Part shown: positions 11,036 through 19,372 of the stretch, in pieces
Layout: the number at the start of each line of letters is the position of its first letter
How positions within the stretch are numbered: the stretch's first letter is position 1
NCBI RefSeq assembly: GCF_007677875.1
Contig: NZ_VEDO01000008.1
Coordinates: 124,001 to 188,000, forward strand
From: Variovorax boronicumulans
GTDB taxonomy: Bacteria; Pseudomonadota; Gammaproteobacteria; Burkholderiales; Burkholderiaceae_C
Reading direction: 5' to 3'
DNA: 64,000 bases
Made by a program: the position numbers and the translations under genes
Notes under the pieces: generated by a model
Databases searched by the model: none
Seen by the model: the letters and a program-made list of their open reading frames with translations, nothing else
Told to the model about the DNA's origin: nothing

Positions 11036-12966
11036 TCTCCGGGGTGCTGGACCAGCAGGGCGGCCACCGCGCCCTGCAGCACCTCCGGCGTTGCTGCGTC
11101 AGACGCCAGCGCGGGGCCCACGTTCAGGCCCACGCGGCTGAAGGCACCGCGCCGGAACGGCCGCACCATGGCGCCACCGGACTCGATGCGGCTGAAGTAC
11201 GAGCCCCACAGGTTGGTCAGCGCCATCGGCACCACGGGCACCGCCAGGCCGTCGTCGCGCGCCTGCGCCAGGATCTTGGCCACACCGCCCTTGAACGGCT
11301 GCAACTGGCCGTCGCGCGTGATCGCGCCCTCGGGGAAGATGCCCAGCAGATCGCCCTCGCGCAGCACCTGGGCCGCCGCGGCCATGGCGGCGGCGTAGGC
11401 CGCGGCGTCCTCTTTCTGCGGCGCGATGGGGATCGCCTTGGCCAGCCGGAACAGCCAGCCCAGCACCGGCACGCGGAAGATGCGGTGGTCCATCACGAAG
11501 CGGATCGGCCGCGGGCTGGCGGCCATGAGCAAGATGGCATCGACGAAGCTCACGTGGTTGCAGACCAGCACGCCCGGTCCCGCCAGCGGGATGTGGACGT
11601 CGCCGCGCACGCGGAAGCGGTAGACGACATGCGAGAGCACCCAGGCGATGAAGCGCAGCAGGTACTCGGGCACCAGCAGGAAGATGTACAGGCCCACGAC
11701 GGCATTGGCCAGCGCTGTGAACAAAAACACCTGCGGCACCGTGAAGCCGGCCCCCAGCAGCGCGCCCGCGATCAGGCTGCTCGCGATCATGAACAGCGCG
11801 TTGAGGATGTTGTTGGCCGCGATGATGCGCGCCCGGTGCGTGGCCGGGCTGCGCAGCTGGATCAGCGCGTACATGGGCACGCTGTACAGGCCGGCCGAGA
11901 GTGCTAGCAGGCCTAGGTCGGCCATCACGCGCCAGTGCGCGGGCCGGGCCAGGAATTCACCCAGGCCCATGAGGCCGGAGGCCGGCAGGCCACGCAGCGC
12001 GAAGTACAGGTCCACGCCGAACACGCTCATGCCGATCGCGCCCAGCGGCACCAGGCCGATCTCCACGTGGCGCCGGCTCAGCACCTCGCAGAGCAGCGAG
12101 CCGATCGCGATGCCGATGGAGAACACCACGAGCAGCAGCGAGGCCACATGTTCGTCGCCGTGCAGCACCTCCTTGGCCAGGCTCGGAAACTGGCTCAGGA
12201 ACACCGCGCCGAAGAACCACATCCAGCTGATGCCCAGGAGCGAGCGGAACACCACGGTGTTGCCATGCGCGAGCTTGAGGTTGCGCCAGGTCTCGCTGAT
12301 CGGGTTCCAGTGGATGCGCAGCTGCGGGTCGGTGGCGGGCAACCGTGGGATGCCCTGCGCTGCGAGCCGGCCCAGCACGGCCAGCGCCACGCAGCCGATG
12401 GCCACGTAGGTGCGGCCCACGCCGGGCAGCGCGATCAGCAGCCCGCCCACGATGTTGCCGAGCAGGATGGCGACGAATGTGCCCATCTCCACCATGCCGT
12501 TGCCGCCCGTGAGCTCGCGCTCATGCAGCACCTGCGGCAGGTAGGCGAACTTGACCGGGCCGAACAGCGTGGAGTGCAGGCCCATCAGGAAGGTGCAGGC
12601 CAGCAGCAGCGGCACCTGCAGGCCGACGTCGTCGGACAGGAAGCCCGCCGCCGCCGCGGCCATGATGGCGATCTCCAGGTTCTTGACGAAGCGGATCACC
12701 TGGGTCTTGGGCAGCTTGTCGGTCAGTTGCCCGCTGGTGGCCGAGAACAGCAGGAAGGGCAGGATGAACAGCGCGCCGATCACGAGGCCCGCCATGGCCG
12801 GCGGCAGCCAGGCCACGCTGAGCTGGTAGGTCACCATCACCGTGAAGGCGAACTTGAACAGGTTGTCGTTCGCCGCGCCCGAGAACTGCGTCCAGAAGAA
12901 GGGCGCGAAGCGGCGCTGGCGCAGCAGCGCGAACTGGTTCGGGTGGGTCTGGTCGTCGTCGGTCAT
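11032..12966 (-). CDS. MFS lysophospholipid transporter fused to PlsC-type acyltransferase
   Basis: This is a 644-residue fusion. Residues about 1-430 form an LplT-like major facilitator with about 12 membrane segments. Residues about 450-644 form a 1-acylglycerol-3-phosphate acyltransferase domain with the catalytic NHVSFVD box (NHx4D, near 470) and the FPEG motif (near 540). By family knowledge it would flip lysophospholipids into the cytosol and reacylate them. E. coli separates LplT and Aas. Here the acyl-ACP synthetase domain of Aas is absent, so the acyl donor must be ready-made acyl-ACP or acyl-CoA. The ATG at 12966 starts MTDDDQTHPNQF. It is translationally coupled to the downstream zinc-ribbon gene. 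Confidence 0.88.
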   Translation of the reverse strand: MTDDDQTHPNQFALLRQRRFAPFFWTQFSGAANDNLFKFAFTVMVTYQLSVAWLPPAMAGLVIGALFILPFLLFSATSGQLTDKLPKTQVIRFVKNLEIAIMAAAAAGFLSDDVGLQVPLLLACTFLMGLHSTLFGPVKFAYLPQVLHERELTGGNGMVEMGTFVAILLGNIVGGLLIALPGVGRTYVAIGCVALAVLGRLAAQGIPRLPATDPQLRIHWNPISETWRNLKLAHGNTVVFRSLLGISWMWFFGAVFLSQFPSLAKEVLHGDEHVASLLLVVFSIGIAIGSLLCEVLSRRHVEIGLVPLGAIGMSVFGVDLYFALRGLPASGLMGLGEFLARPAHWRVMADLGLLALSAGLYSVPMYALIQLRSPATHRARIIAANNILNALFMIASSLIAGALLGAGFTVPQVFLFTALANAVVGLYIFLLVPEYLLRFIAWVLSHVVYRFRVRGDVHIPLAGPGVLVCNHVSFVDAILLMAASPRPIRFVMDHRIFRVPVLGWLFRLAKAIPIAPQKEDAAAYAAAMAAAAQVLREGDLLGIFPEGAITRDGQLQPFKGGVAKILAQARDDGLAVPVVPMALTNLWGSYFSRIESGGAMVRPFRRGAFSRVGLNVGPALASDAATPEVLQGAVAALLVQHPGE

Positions 12967-13023
12967 GGCAGCCCAGGATTGTGGAGGCCGCCATGCTGCC
13001 ATGCCCGCAGGCACGGCCGGGGG

Positions 13024-14286
13024 TCAGTCCGTCGCGGTGAACACCGTCAGCACGCCGGTGTAGCCGTACAGGTGGTGGCGGGCGATCTCGCCGCCCGCGA
13101 AGAAGCCCACCAAGGGCACGTCGCCGAGCGCATGGCGCACGATCTGCAGCTCCGCGCTGGGGCCGCCGAAGTGTGCGCCGCCGCGGCTCGCACAGCTCAC
13201 GTAGATGGCGCCGGCCATGCGGCGCGCCGGGTGCGGGGCCGAGGCGGCCAGGTTGTTCGACAGCGCGAGCGCGGCCTCGGCCGGCATGTCCTCGGGCTCC
13301 AGCTCTTCGCGGATTTCGGCACATACGCGGACCAGGTCGGCCCGCGCGGCCTGCGCATTGCGCTGGCAGAACGACAGCCGCATGCCGACTTCCAGCGTCT
13401 CGGCGATGGCCACGCCCTCGCGGGCCGGATCCAGGCCGATGATGTGGCGCACGCGCACATCGGGGCCGAAGTTGCCGGGGCGCCGCACGCTGTCGCCCTC
13501 GCTGGGCGCCGAACGCAGGCCGGCCAGCGTGGCCCGCACCCGCCCGAGCGCCTCGCGCGGTTCGTCGAGCGAGACGCCGAGGTCGCCGAGCAGCACCTGC
13601 AGCGCGGGCGCGCCGTCCAGCGCGGTGACCACGTTGCCTTCGCAGGCGGTCACGCTGCGCTCGGGCGCGATGGGCTGGCAGCCCTGGGTCACGCGCGAGC
13701 TCAGCGCCACATCCTGCGTGAAGGCCACGCCCGACAGGCCGCCATGAAATACCCCGCGCGCGCCGCCCTGGCCCTTGATGTTGCCGTTGCCGCCCGTGGC
13801 GAACTGAACCGTGGTGCCGCGGCTGGAGGCCAGGCCGCCGAACAGGTAGCCGGTGTCGGTGCGGCCGGCCATCTCGGCCACCAGTTCGGAAAGGTCCTGG
13901 GTGTTGCCGTCGGCATGGACCAGGGCCGTGTGCACCTCGAACGCCATGCCCAGCGGCGCCACACCCGAGAACACGCGGTACTGGTGCGCGGGCAGGCCCA
14001 GCAGCATGACGGCCATGGCCGGCTCGTCGAAGTACTCGACGTTGTTGGCGGCGATGCCCACGCCCACCGTGCCCGACCAGTCGGTCACCTCGGGCAGCTC
14101 GGCGCTGAGGTGGTCCAGGATGTCCTGGGCCGCGCTGGCGTAGTGGTCGGTGATGTAGAGCAGCGCCAAGGGGGGCGCGCTCGCGTACTCCGGCAGGGCC
14201 AGCTGCGCGCGCAGCTGCGCCAGCACCAGGCCGGCGGCCATGCGCCACTGCGGATGGGTGGCGTGGGCGTAGGGGAACAGTTTCAT
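13024..14286 (-). CDS. FIST-domain sensory protein
   Basis: This 420-residue protein has an N-terminal FIST domain (residues about 30-220) and a C-terminal FIST_C domain (about 235-395). Typical stretches are GTVGVGIAANN, YLFGGLASSRG and the C-terminal GAIYVSCASRGG...GFFAGGEIARHHLYGYTGVLTVF. FIST domains are thought to bind small ligands such as amino acids and usually sit in signalling proteins. This copy stands alone without a kinase, GGDEF or methyl-accepting partner. The ATG at 14286 (MKLFPYAHATH) matches the family; the upstream extension is arginine-rich noise. It lies downstream of phaM on the same strand with a 70-nt gap. Confidence 0.85.
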   Translation of the reverse strand: MKLFPYAHATHPQWRMAAGLVLAQLRAQLALPEYASAPPLALLYITDHYASAAQDILDHLSAELPEVTDWSGTVGVGIAANNVEYFDEPAMAVMLLGLPAHQYRVFSGVAPLGMAFEVHTALVHADGNTQDLSELVAEMAGRTDTGYLFGGLASSRGTTVQFATGGNGNIKGQGGARGVFHGGLSGVAFTQDVALSSRVTQGCQPIAPERSVTACEGNVVTALDGAPALQVLLGDLGVSLDEPREALGRVRATLAGLRSAPSEGDSVRRPGNFGPDVRVRHIIGLDPAREGVAIAETLEVGMRLSFCQRNAQAARADLVRVCAEIREELEPEDMPAEAALALSNNLAASAPHPARRMAGAIYVSCASRGGAHFGGPSAELQIVRHALGDVPLVGFFAGGEIARHHLYGYTGVLTVFTATD

Positions 14287-14356
14287 GGGGCCATCCTGCC
14301 ATGGGCGGCGCACTCCGCGCCAGGCACAGGCATGCCTGGGCACGCCAAAGGGAATT

Positions 14357-15010
14357 TCAGGAAGCGCGCTTGCGTGGCGCCGCCTTCTTCGCGGCCTTCT
14401 TGGCCGGTGCGGCGGCCTTCCTGGCCGCAGCTTGCCGGCCGGCCGGTGCGGAGGCGACGGGCGGCTCGGGTGTGGCACGGGCCGCGGCCTCCTGCATGGC
14501 CGTGGCGGCGATCTGCTGGAACTGCTGGGTCAACGCCCCCCACCACTGCATGGCGTCGATGACGCCGGGACGCGCGGCCTCCCCCTCGGCCGCCTCGGCA
14601 GCCTGCGGCGCGGCGGCGGGCTCCGGTGCGGCTTCGGGGGCGGGCCTCGCCGCGGGCGGCGGCGCCGGCGTGCGCACCTCGGTGGCTTCGGTCGGCTGCG
14701 CGGTGAAGGCCTTGGCGACCTCGGCCATGCTCACATTCATGCCCTGGAGCGTGGCCAGCGTCATCTTCTGCACTTCCAGCGCCTGGATCGTGGCCTTGAG
14801 CGCCATGGCGTTCTGGTCCAGCCAGAACTGCACGGCCTTGAGCTCGGCGATGCGCTTGTCCAGGTCTTCCACATTGAGCGTGGGCGCGACCCAGCCGCCC
14901 AGACCGGGCATCTGCGGCATGCTCTGCGCCGCGCCCTTGGCCAGGCTTTGCAGGAAGTCGAAGCCGGGGACGAACTTGCCGAAACCGGCGCCGGATGTCT
15001 CATCGCTCAT
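14357..15010 (-). CDS. phaM: PhaM-type polyhydroxyalkanoate granule regulatory protein
   Basis: This 217-residue protein has the conserved PhaM N-terminal half (residues about 8-95, including FVPGFDFLQSLAKGA and VEDLDKRIAELKAVQFWLDQN). A Pro/Ala-rich linker follows, then a Lys/Ala-rich tail of AAKK-like repeats that resembles histone H1. In Ralstonia/Cupriavidus, PhaM activates PHB synthase PhaC1 and tethers granules to the nucleoid through the basic tail. The Shine-Dalgarno sequence AGGAGGAGA lies just before the ATG. A FAH-family hydrolase gene lies 39 nt upstream on the same strand. No other pha genes are in the window. It implies that the organism makes PHA. Confidence 0.88.
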   Translation of the reverse strand: MSDETSGAGFGKFVPGFDFLQSLAKGAAQSMPQMPGLGGWVAPTLNVEDLDKRIAELKAVQFWLDQNAMALKATIQALEVQKMTLATLQGMNVSMAEVAKAFTAQPTEATEVRTPAPPPAARPAPEAAPEPAAAPQAAEAAEGEAARPGVIDAMQWWGALTQQFQQIAATAMQEAAARATPEPPVASAPAGRQAAARKAAAPAKKAAKKAAPRKRAS

Positions 15011-15049
15011 GGGTCTCCTCCTGGATGGCGTGGGGGGGGTGCGTGCAGC

Positions 15050-16006
15050 TTACTGCACCGGCGCCACCACCTCCTGCTCGATCGCGCCGAACAGGCTGTG
15101 GCCTTCGCGATCCTTCATTTCGGTGCGCACGGTGTCGCCCAGCTTCAGGAAGGCGGTGCGGGGCTCGCCGTCCTGCGCGAGCTCGAAGGCGCGCTTGTCG
15201 GCGATCGCGTGGTAGCCCTTGGGCCAGTCGCGCCGCTTGCCGCCCTCCACACCGCGCTGGCGCACGGTGCCGGAACCGACGATGCTGCCGGCACGCAGGG
15301 GCCGCGTGGCGCACAAGTGGGCGATGAGTTCCCCGAAGGACCAGCGCATGTCTTCGTCGGCATCGGCGATGCCCACGCGCCGGCCGTTCCAGCTGGTCTG
15401 CAGCGCCAAGCCGACGCGCCCGCCGGTCCAGGCCTCGCCGAGCTCGTCGGGCGTGACCGCCACCGGGCCGAAGGCCGTCACGGGCAGGCGCTGCACGGCC
15501 GACAGGCCCACGGCCTGCAACTGCACGGCATTGGCCAGCAGCAGCAGGCGCACGCCGTCCAGTGCCTGGGCCGGGCTGGCGCGCTGCGGCAGCTCGCCCG
15601 TGACGACGGCCAGGCCGGCGCCGAAGTCCATCTCCAGCTGCTCGGAGGCCAGCACCAGCGGGTCGCACGGGCCGCAGAAGCTGTCGCCGGCGGCCACGCG
15701 GAACCCGGGATCGCTCGCATCGGCCGGCTCCAGGCCATGCTCCCAGGCCTGGGCCAGCGCCCAGTGGCTGGCGCGCGGCAGCGGCGCCATGCACTGGCGC
15801 GGGTCGAACGGAAAGGCGTGGCGCGCGCGCTCGGCGTTCAGCGCGTCGTACAGGTCCTGCAACTGCGGCGCGATGAAGTTCCAGTCGTCCAGGGCCTGCT
15901 GCAGGCGGTGGGCGGCATGGGTGGCGTAGTGCGCACTGGCCAGGTCGCGCGAGACGACGACGAGCTGGCCGTCGCGCGAGCCGTCCTTGTAGGTGGCAAG
16001 TTTCAT
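15050..16006 (-). CDS. Fumarylacetoacetate hydrolase (FAH) family protein
   Basis: This 318-residue protein has the FAH C-terminal fold. Visible marks are MKLATYKDGSRDGQL at the start, the central AVTPDELG/LALQTSWNGRRVG segment, the SFGELIAHLCATRPLRAGSIVGSGTV stretch and the closing KLGDTVRTEMKDREG. Family members hydrolyse or isomerise beta-diketones such as fumarylacetoacetate, acylpyruvates or 2-hydroxyhepta-dienedioates. The substrate here cannot be told from sequence. I chose the ATG at 16006 because the conserved N terminus begins there. It may be cotranscribed with phaM, 39 nt downstream, and is divergent from a DUF3108 gene. Confidence 0.87.
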   Translation of the reverse strand: MKLATYKDGSRDGQLVVVSRDLASAHYATHAAHRLQQALDDWNFIAPQLQDLYDALNAERARHAFPFDPRQCMAPLPRASHWALAQAWEHGLEPADASDPGFRVAAGDSFCGPCDPLVLASEQLEMDFGAGLAVVTGELPQRASPAQALDGVRLLLLANAVQLQAVGLSAVQRLPVTAFGPVAVTPDELGEAWTGGRVGLALQTSWNGRRVGIADADEDMRWSFGELIAHLCATRPLRAGSIVGSGTVRQRGVEGGKRRDWPKGYHAIADKRAFELAQDGEPRTAFLKLGDTVRTEMKDREGHSLFGAIEQEVVAPVQ

Positions 16007-16026
16007 GGGGTGATCCGTGGGACTCT

Positions 16027-16056
16027 TTGGCGCCGGGCCAGCGCCCGGCAGACAAT
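16027..16056 (+). promoter_or_regulatory. Candidate promoter of the DUF3108 gene
   Basis: TTGGCG (16027-16032), an 18-nt spacer and GACAAT (16051-16056) make a plausible sigma70 promoter. Transcription would begin near 16063, where an in-frame GTG also lies, 15 nt before the ATG at 16078. Confidence 0.4.
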
Positions 16057-16077
16057 CCGGGCGTGCAAGCAGATCGC

Positions 16078-17202
16078 ATGGCGGCCGGTGGGGCGCAGGA
16101 TACAAGCAATTGGCGCAGCAGCCGGCCGCTGCTGGGGCTGGGCGCGGTCGTGGTCCTGGCCCACCTGGTGGCCTTGCAGCAACTGCCTGCCGTGCTGGCT
16201 CCCCCGGATCTCGCGCAGACGCGCGCCTTCATCACGCGGAGCATCGTGGTCCAGCCGCCGCCGGCCCCCGTGGCGGCCGCGCCGGAGCCCGCACCGCCGC
16301 CCCCGCCACCGCCGCCGCGCAGGAAGCCGCGCCCGACCCCGGCAGCTCAGCCTGCACCGGTACCTGCGTCGCCCGTGGCCATGGCAGCGCCCGAGCCGGC
16401 TGTGGCGGAGCCAGATCCGGCGGCCGCGCCGACACAGGAGGGCGCGCCGCAGGCCGAGCCGCCGGCGCAGGCGGCCTCTGCGCCCGAAGCCGTCCCGGCA
16501 CTGGCCGTCGCCCCCGTCCCGGAGCCGGCCGTACCGCCCGCCCCCGCGACTGCGTTGGCCCTGGGCATCCCGGGCTCGGTGCGTCTCAAGTACACGCTGA
16601 CTGGCGAGTCCAAGCAGCAGACCTACCACGCCATGGGCGAGCTGCTGTGGCTGCAGGACGGCAAGACCTACGACGCGCGGCTGGAGTACAGCGCCTTCTT
16701 GATCGGCTCGCGCGTGCGCACCAGCAGCGGCAGGCTGAGCGAACGCGGCCTGGAACCGACGCGCTTCTCCGACAAGTGGCGCAAACGCGACCTGGCCGCG
16801 CATTTCGAGCGCGACAAAGGCATCGTCAGCTTCAGCGCCAATACGCCCAGCGCGCCCCTGCTGCCCGACGCGCAGGACCAGCTCAGCGTGCTGCTGCAGC
16901 TCAGCGCCTTGGTGGCGGGCGACCCGGCTCGCTTTGGGGCCGGCGCCAGCATCACGCTGCCCGTGGTCGGCCCGCGCGATGCCGATGTCTGGACTTTCAC
17001 CATGCAGGGCGAGGAACTGGCCTATCTGCCCTACGACAACCTGCGGACCCTGAAGCTCACGCGCAATCCGCGCAAGGAATTCGACCAGAAGGTCGAGGCT
17101 TGGCTGGCCCCCAGCCTGGCCTACATGCCCGTGCGGGTGCGCATCACCCAGCCCAACGGCGACTTCGTGGACCAGTTGCTGCGCAGCGTGGACAGCCCCT
17201 GA
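16078..17202 (+). CDS. DUF3108 domain protein with TonB-like N terminus
   Basis: This is a 374-residue envelope protein. A single N-terminal membrane anchor (residues about 17-35) leads into a strongly Pro/Ala-rich stretch (about 60-160, including a run of prolines followed by RRKPRP) like the periplasm-spanning part of TonB. Residues about 165-374 form a beta-rich DUF3108 domain starting GIPGSVRLKYTLTG. The domain is found beside purine and cell-envelope genes in beta-proteobacteria and has no established function. Starts at GTG 16063 or TTG 16027 are also open; the ATG at 16078 puts only short polar sequence before the anchor. Confidence 0.8.
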   Translation: MAAGGAQDTSNWRSSRPLLGLGAVVVLAHLVALQQLPAVLAPPDLAQTRAFITRSIVVQPPPAPVAAAPEPAPPPPPPPPRRKPRPTPAAQPAPVPASPVAMAAPEPAVAEPDPAAAPTQEGAPQAEPPAQAASAPEAVPALAVAPVPEPAVPPAPATALALGIPGSVRLKYTLTGESKQQTYHAMGELLWLQDGKTYDARLEYSAFLIGSRVRTSSGRLSERGLEPTRFSDKWRKRDLAAHFERDKGIVSFSANTPSAPLLPDAQDQLSVLLQLSALVAGDPARFGAGASITLPVVGPRDADVWTFTMQGEELAYLPYDNLRTLKLTRNPRKEFDQKVEAWLAPSLAYMPVRVRITQPNGDFVDQLLRSVDSP

Positions 17203-17219
17203 CTGCATCTTTTCGGCGA

Positions 17220-17235
17220 GTAGTCGCAGGACTAC
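17220..17235 (+). other. Hairpin in the leader of the DUF3567 gene
   Basis: GTAGTC-GCAG-GACTAC is a perfect 6-bp stem in the 109-nt gap between the DUF3108 stop and the DUF3567 start. It lacks a U-tract, so it is not an obvious terminator. It may be a structured 5' leader element. Confidence 0.35.
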
Positions 17236-17311
17236 CACAGTCCGGCCTTGAAACCGGCCCGGAAGTTGCAATCTAGGGAGCAAGATAGCGCCAACTGGAA
17301 AGGGCACCGAC

Positions 17312-17641
17312 ATGAACATGCTGTACGACTCCGACTCCTTCGTGGTGGTCCACATGGAGCCACATGCAGGCGACATCGATGTGCAGATGCAGGAAGGCGT
17401 TGGCCTGGTCGCGCGTGCCAAGGAAGATGCTGCGCCCGCGGCCCATCCGGCATTGGAACGCCACGGCTTCGAGATCGTGGACAAGCGCTCTGGCAAGGAG
17501 GTGTACCTGGACGGCTCCTGGGCCGAACTCTTCCAGCAGCAGATCGCCGCCTGGCGTGCCCACACGCCGACCCAGGAAGAAGTCGAGGACACGCTGGACC
17601 GCTACGCCGAGCTGGCCCAGAACCCGGTCGTCATGCATTGA
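17312..17641 (+). CDS. DUF3567 domain protein
   Basis: This 109-residue acidic protein belongs to a family I know only from Burkholderiales. Typical features are the start MNMLYDSDSFVVVHM, the middle HGFEIVDKRSGKEVYLDGSWAE and the helical end EVEDTLDRYAELAQNPVVMH. No catalytic motif or membrane segment is visible; it looks cytosolic and compact. The function is unknown. The upstream gap of 109 nt holds a perfect small hairpin, and GGAAAGGGC near the start may serve as a ribosome site. A GC-rich hairpin follows the stop. Confidence 0.83.
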   Translation: MNMLYDSDSFVVVHMEPHAGDIDVQMQEGVGLVARAKEDAAPAAHPALERHGFEIVDKRSGKEVYLDGSWAELFQQQIAAWRAHTPTQEEVEDTLDRYAELAQNPVVMH

Positions 17642-17652
17642 CCCTGCCGCCG

Positions 17653-17670
17653 GCCCGGCCATTGCCGGGC
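17653..17670 (+). terminator. GC-rich hairpin after the DUF3567 gene
   Basis: GCCCGGC-CATT-GCCGGGC forms a 7-bp stem with a 4-nt loop, 11 nt after the DUF3567 stop. No U-tract follows, so it may only stabilise the 3' end. Confidence 0.3.
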
Positions 17671-17676
17671 TGGGTA

Positions 17677-17682
17677 CATCAT
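17677..17682 (+). promoter_or_regulatory. Candidate -10 box of the ChaN-like gene, leaderless spacing
   Basis: CATCAT ends 6 nt before the ATG at 17689; no Shine-Dalgarno sequence is present. This is a weak member of the set of near-start -10 boxes in this window. Confidence 0.22.
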
Positions 17683-17688
17683 CGGGGC

Positions 17689-18489
17689 ATGCCAGCTCCA
17701 CGCATTTTTGTCACCCTGGCCACCGGTCTGGTGGCTTTTTTGTTGTCTGGCTGTGCCAGTGACCGTGCCCAAAACGCGCTGGCGGCCCTGCTGCCGGCCG
17801 ACGCCATCCTGCTCGGCGAGCAGCACAACGCGCCCGAGCACCAGCAGATCCATGCGCGCGCCGTGCGCGCATTGTCCGGCCGCGGTCAACTCGCAGCCCT
17901 GGTGATCGAGATGGCCGACGCAGGCCAGACCACGGCCGCACTGCCACACGGGGCCGAAGAAGCTGCCGTGCGCCAGGCGCTGCAGTGGAACGACAAGGCC
18001 TGGCCCTGGGCGGCTTACCGTCCGGCGGTCATGGCTGCCGTGCACGCCGGCGTCCCGGTGCTGGGCGGCAACCTGCCCCGTGCGCGCTTTGGCGCCGTCA
18101 TGCAGGACCAGGCGGTGGACGCGACACTGCCAGCGCCCGCTCTGGCCGCGCAGCGGGAAGCCATCCGGGTCGGCCACTGCGACCTGCTGCCAGCGACGCA
18201 GCTGGCGCCCATGGCCCGCATCCAGATCGCGCGCGACCTGTCGCTGGCGCGCGCCGTGCAGTCCGCAGCCCGGCCAGGCCAGGTGGTGCTGCTGCTGGCC
18301 GGCAGCGGCCACGTCGACCGGCAACTCGGCGTGCCGCAGCACCTGCCACCCGGTTTCGCAGTGCGCGCGGTGCGCCTGCAGGCCGGCGGCACGGCCACCG
18401 CGGCACCGGCCTTCGACGCCGTGTGGACCACGCCCGCGCTGCCGGCCAGGGACCACTGCGCGGCACTGGGGCAGCGCCTGGGCGGCTGA
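17689..18489 (+). CDS. ChaN-like (haem-binding uptake, Tiki superfamily) lipoprotein
   Basis: This is a 266-residue lipoprotein. The signal peptide ends in the lipobox LLSGC (Cys near residue 21). The mature protein matches the Cofac_haem_bdg/ChaN family: AILLGEQHNAPEHQQIHARAV near the start, LAALVIEMAD, then PAVMAAVHAGVPVLGGNLPR and a closing LLLAGSGHVDRQLGVPQHL. Campylobacter ChaN binds a pair of haems; many relatives are better described as Tiki-like putative metalloproteases with GE and H residues, and these are present here. No iron-uptake genes are adjacent. Family confident; role uncertain. Confidence 0.82.
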   Translation: MPAPRIFVTLATGLVAFLLSGCASDRAQNALAALLPADAILLGEQHNAPEHQQIHARAVRALSGRGQLAALVIEMADAGQTTAALPHGAEEAAVRQALQWNDKAWPWAAYRPAVMAAVHAGVPVLGGNLPRARFGAVMQDQAVDATLPAPALAAQREAIRVGHCDLLPATQLAPMARIQIARDLSLARAVQSAARPGQVVLLLAGSGHVDRQLGVPQHLPPGFAVRAVRLQAGGTATAAPAFDAVWTTPALPARDHCAALGQRLGG

Positions 18490-18502
18490 TGCGAGGGGCT
18501 GC

Positions 18503-18508
18503 GACAAT
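18503..18508 (+). promoter_or_regulatory. Candidate -10 box of purU, leaderless spacing
   Basis: GACAAT (in GCGACAATCGCGC) ends 9 nt before the purU ATG, with no Shine-Dalgarno sequence between. It lies 14 nt after the stop of the ChaN-like gene. Confidence 0.38.
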
Positions 18509-18517
18509 CGCGCTCCT

Positions 18518-19372
18518 ATGACGACGACCAGCGCCTCCTACATCCTGACCCTGTCCTGCCCCGACCGCACCGGCATCGTCCACGCCGTCTCCGGCTTCCT
18601 GTTCGAGCGCGGCGGCAACATCGAAGAGGCGGCCCAGTACAACGACCACGCCACCGGCCTGTTCTTCATGCGCGTGCGCTTCGCCAGCCGCGACGACCAC
18701 GCCACGCTGCAGGCCCAGCTGACGCCGTTCGCCGAGGGGTTTCAGATGCGCTGGAGCCTGCATGCCACGGCCGCGCCCATGCGCACCGTCATCATGGTCA
18801 GCAAGGAAGGCCACTGCCTGAACGACCTGTTGTTCCGCTGGAAGAGCGGCCTGCTGCCGGTGGACATCCGCGCCATCGTCTCCAACCACCGCGACTTCTA
18901 CCAGTTGGCGGCCAGCTACAACGTGCCCTTCCACCACATCCCGGTGACCAGCGCGACCAAGGCCCAGGCCGAGGCGCGTGCCTACGAGGTGATCGAGGGC
19001 GAAGGCGCCGAACTCGTGGTGCTGGCGCGTTACATGCAGATCCTGTCGGACGAGCTGTGCCGCAAGTTGGCCGGCCGCGCGATCAACATCCACCACTCTT
19101 TCCTGCCCAGCTTCAAGGGCGCCAAGCCCTACTACCAGGCCCACGACCGCGGCGTGAAGCTGATCGGCGCCACCGCCCACTACGTGACGGCCGACCTGGA
19201 CGAAGGCCCCATCATCGAGCAGGACGTGGCCCGCGCCGACCACAGCAAGACCGTGGAAGACCTGACCGCCATGGGCCGCGACACCGAGAGCCAAGTGCTG
19301 GCGCGCGCGGTCAAGTGGCACAGCGAGCACCGCGTGCTGCTGAACGGCCACAAGACCGTGATCTTCAAGTAG
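18518..19372 (+). CDS. purU: Formyltetrahydrofolate deformylase
   Basis: PurU hydrolyses 10-formyl-tetrahydrofolate to formate and tetrahydrofolate, balancing one-carbon pools and feeding formate to purine synthesis. The 284-residue protein has an N-terminal ACT domain (residues about 7-80, LTLSCPDRTGIVHAVSGFL). The formyltransferase-fold catalytic domain includes INIHHSFLPSFKGAKPY and the Asp-containing HYVTADLDEGPIIEQD. The length is normal. The start at 18518 has no Shine-Dalgarno sequence but a near-start GACAAT box. The 3' end overlaps the convergent psd gene by 8 bases. Confidence 0.96.
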   Translation: MTTTSASYILTLSCPDRTGIVHAVSGFLFERGGNIEEAAQYNDHATGLFFMRVRFASRDDHATLQAQLTPFAEGFQMRWSLHATAAPMRTVIMVSKEGHCLNDLLFRWKSGLLPVDIRAIVSNHRDFYQLAASYNVPFHHIPVTSATKAQAEARAYEVIEGEGAELVVLARYMQILSDELCRKLAGRAINIHHSFLPSFKGAKPYYQAHDRGVKLIGATAHYVTADLDEGPIIEQDVARADHSKTVEDLTAMGRDTESQVLARAVKWHSEHRVLLNGHKTVIFK

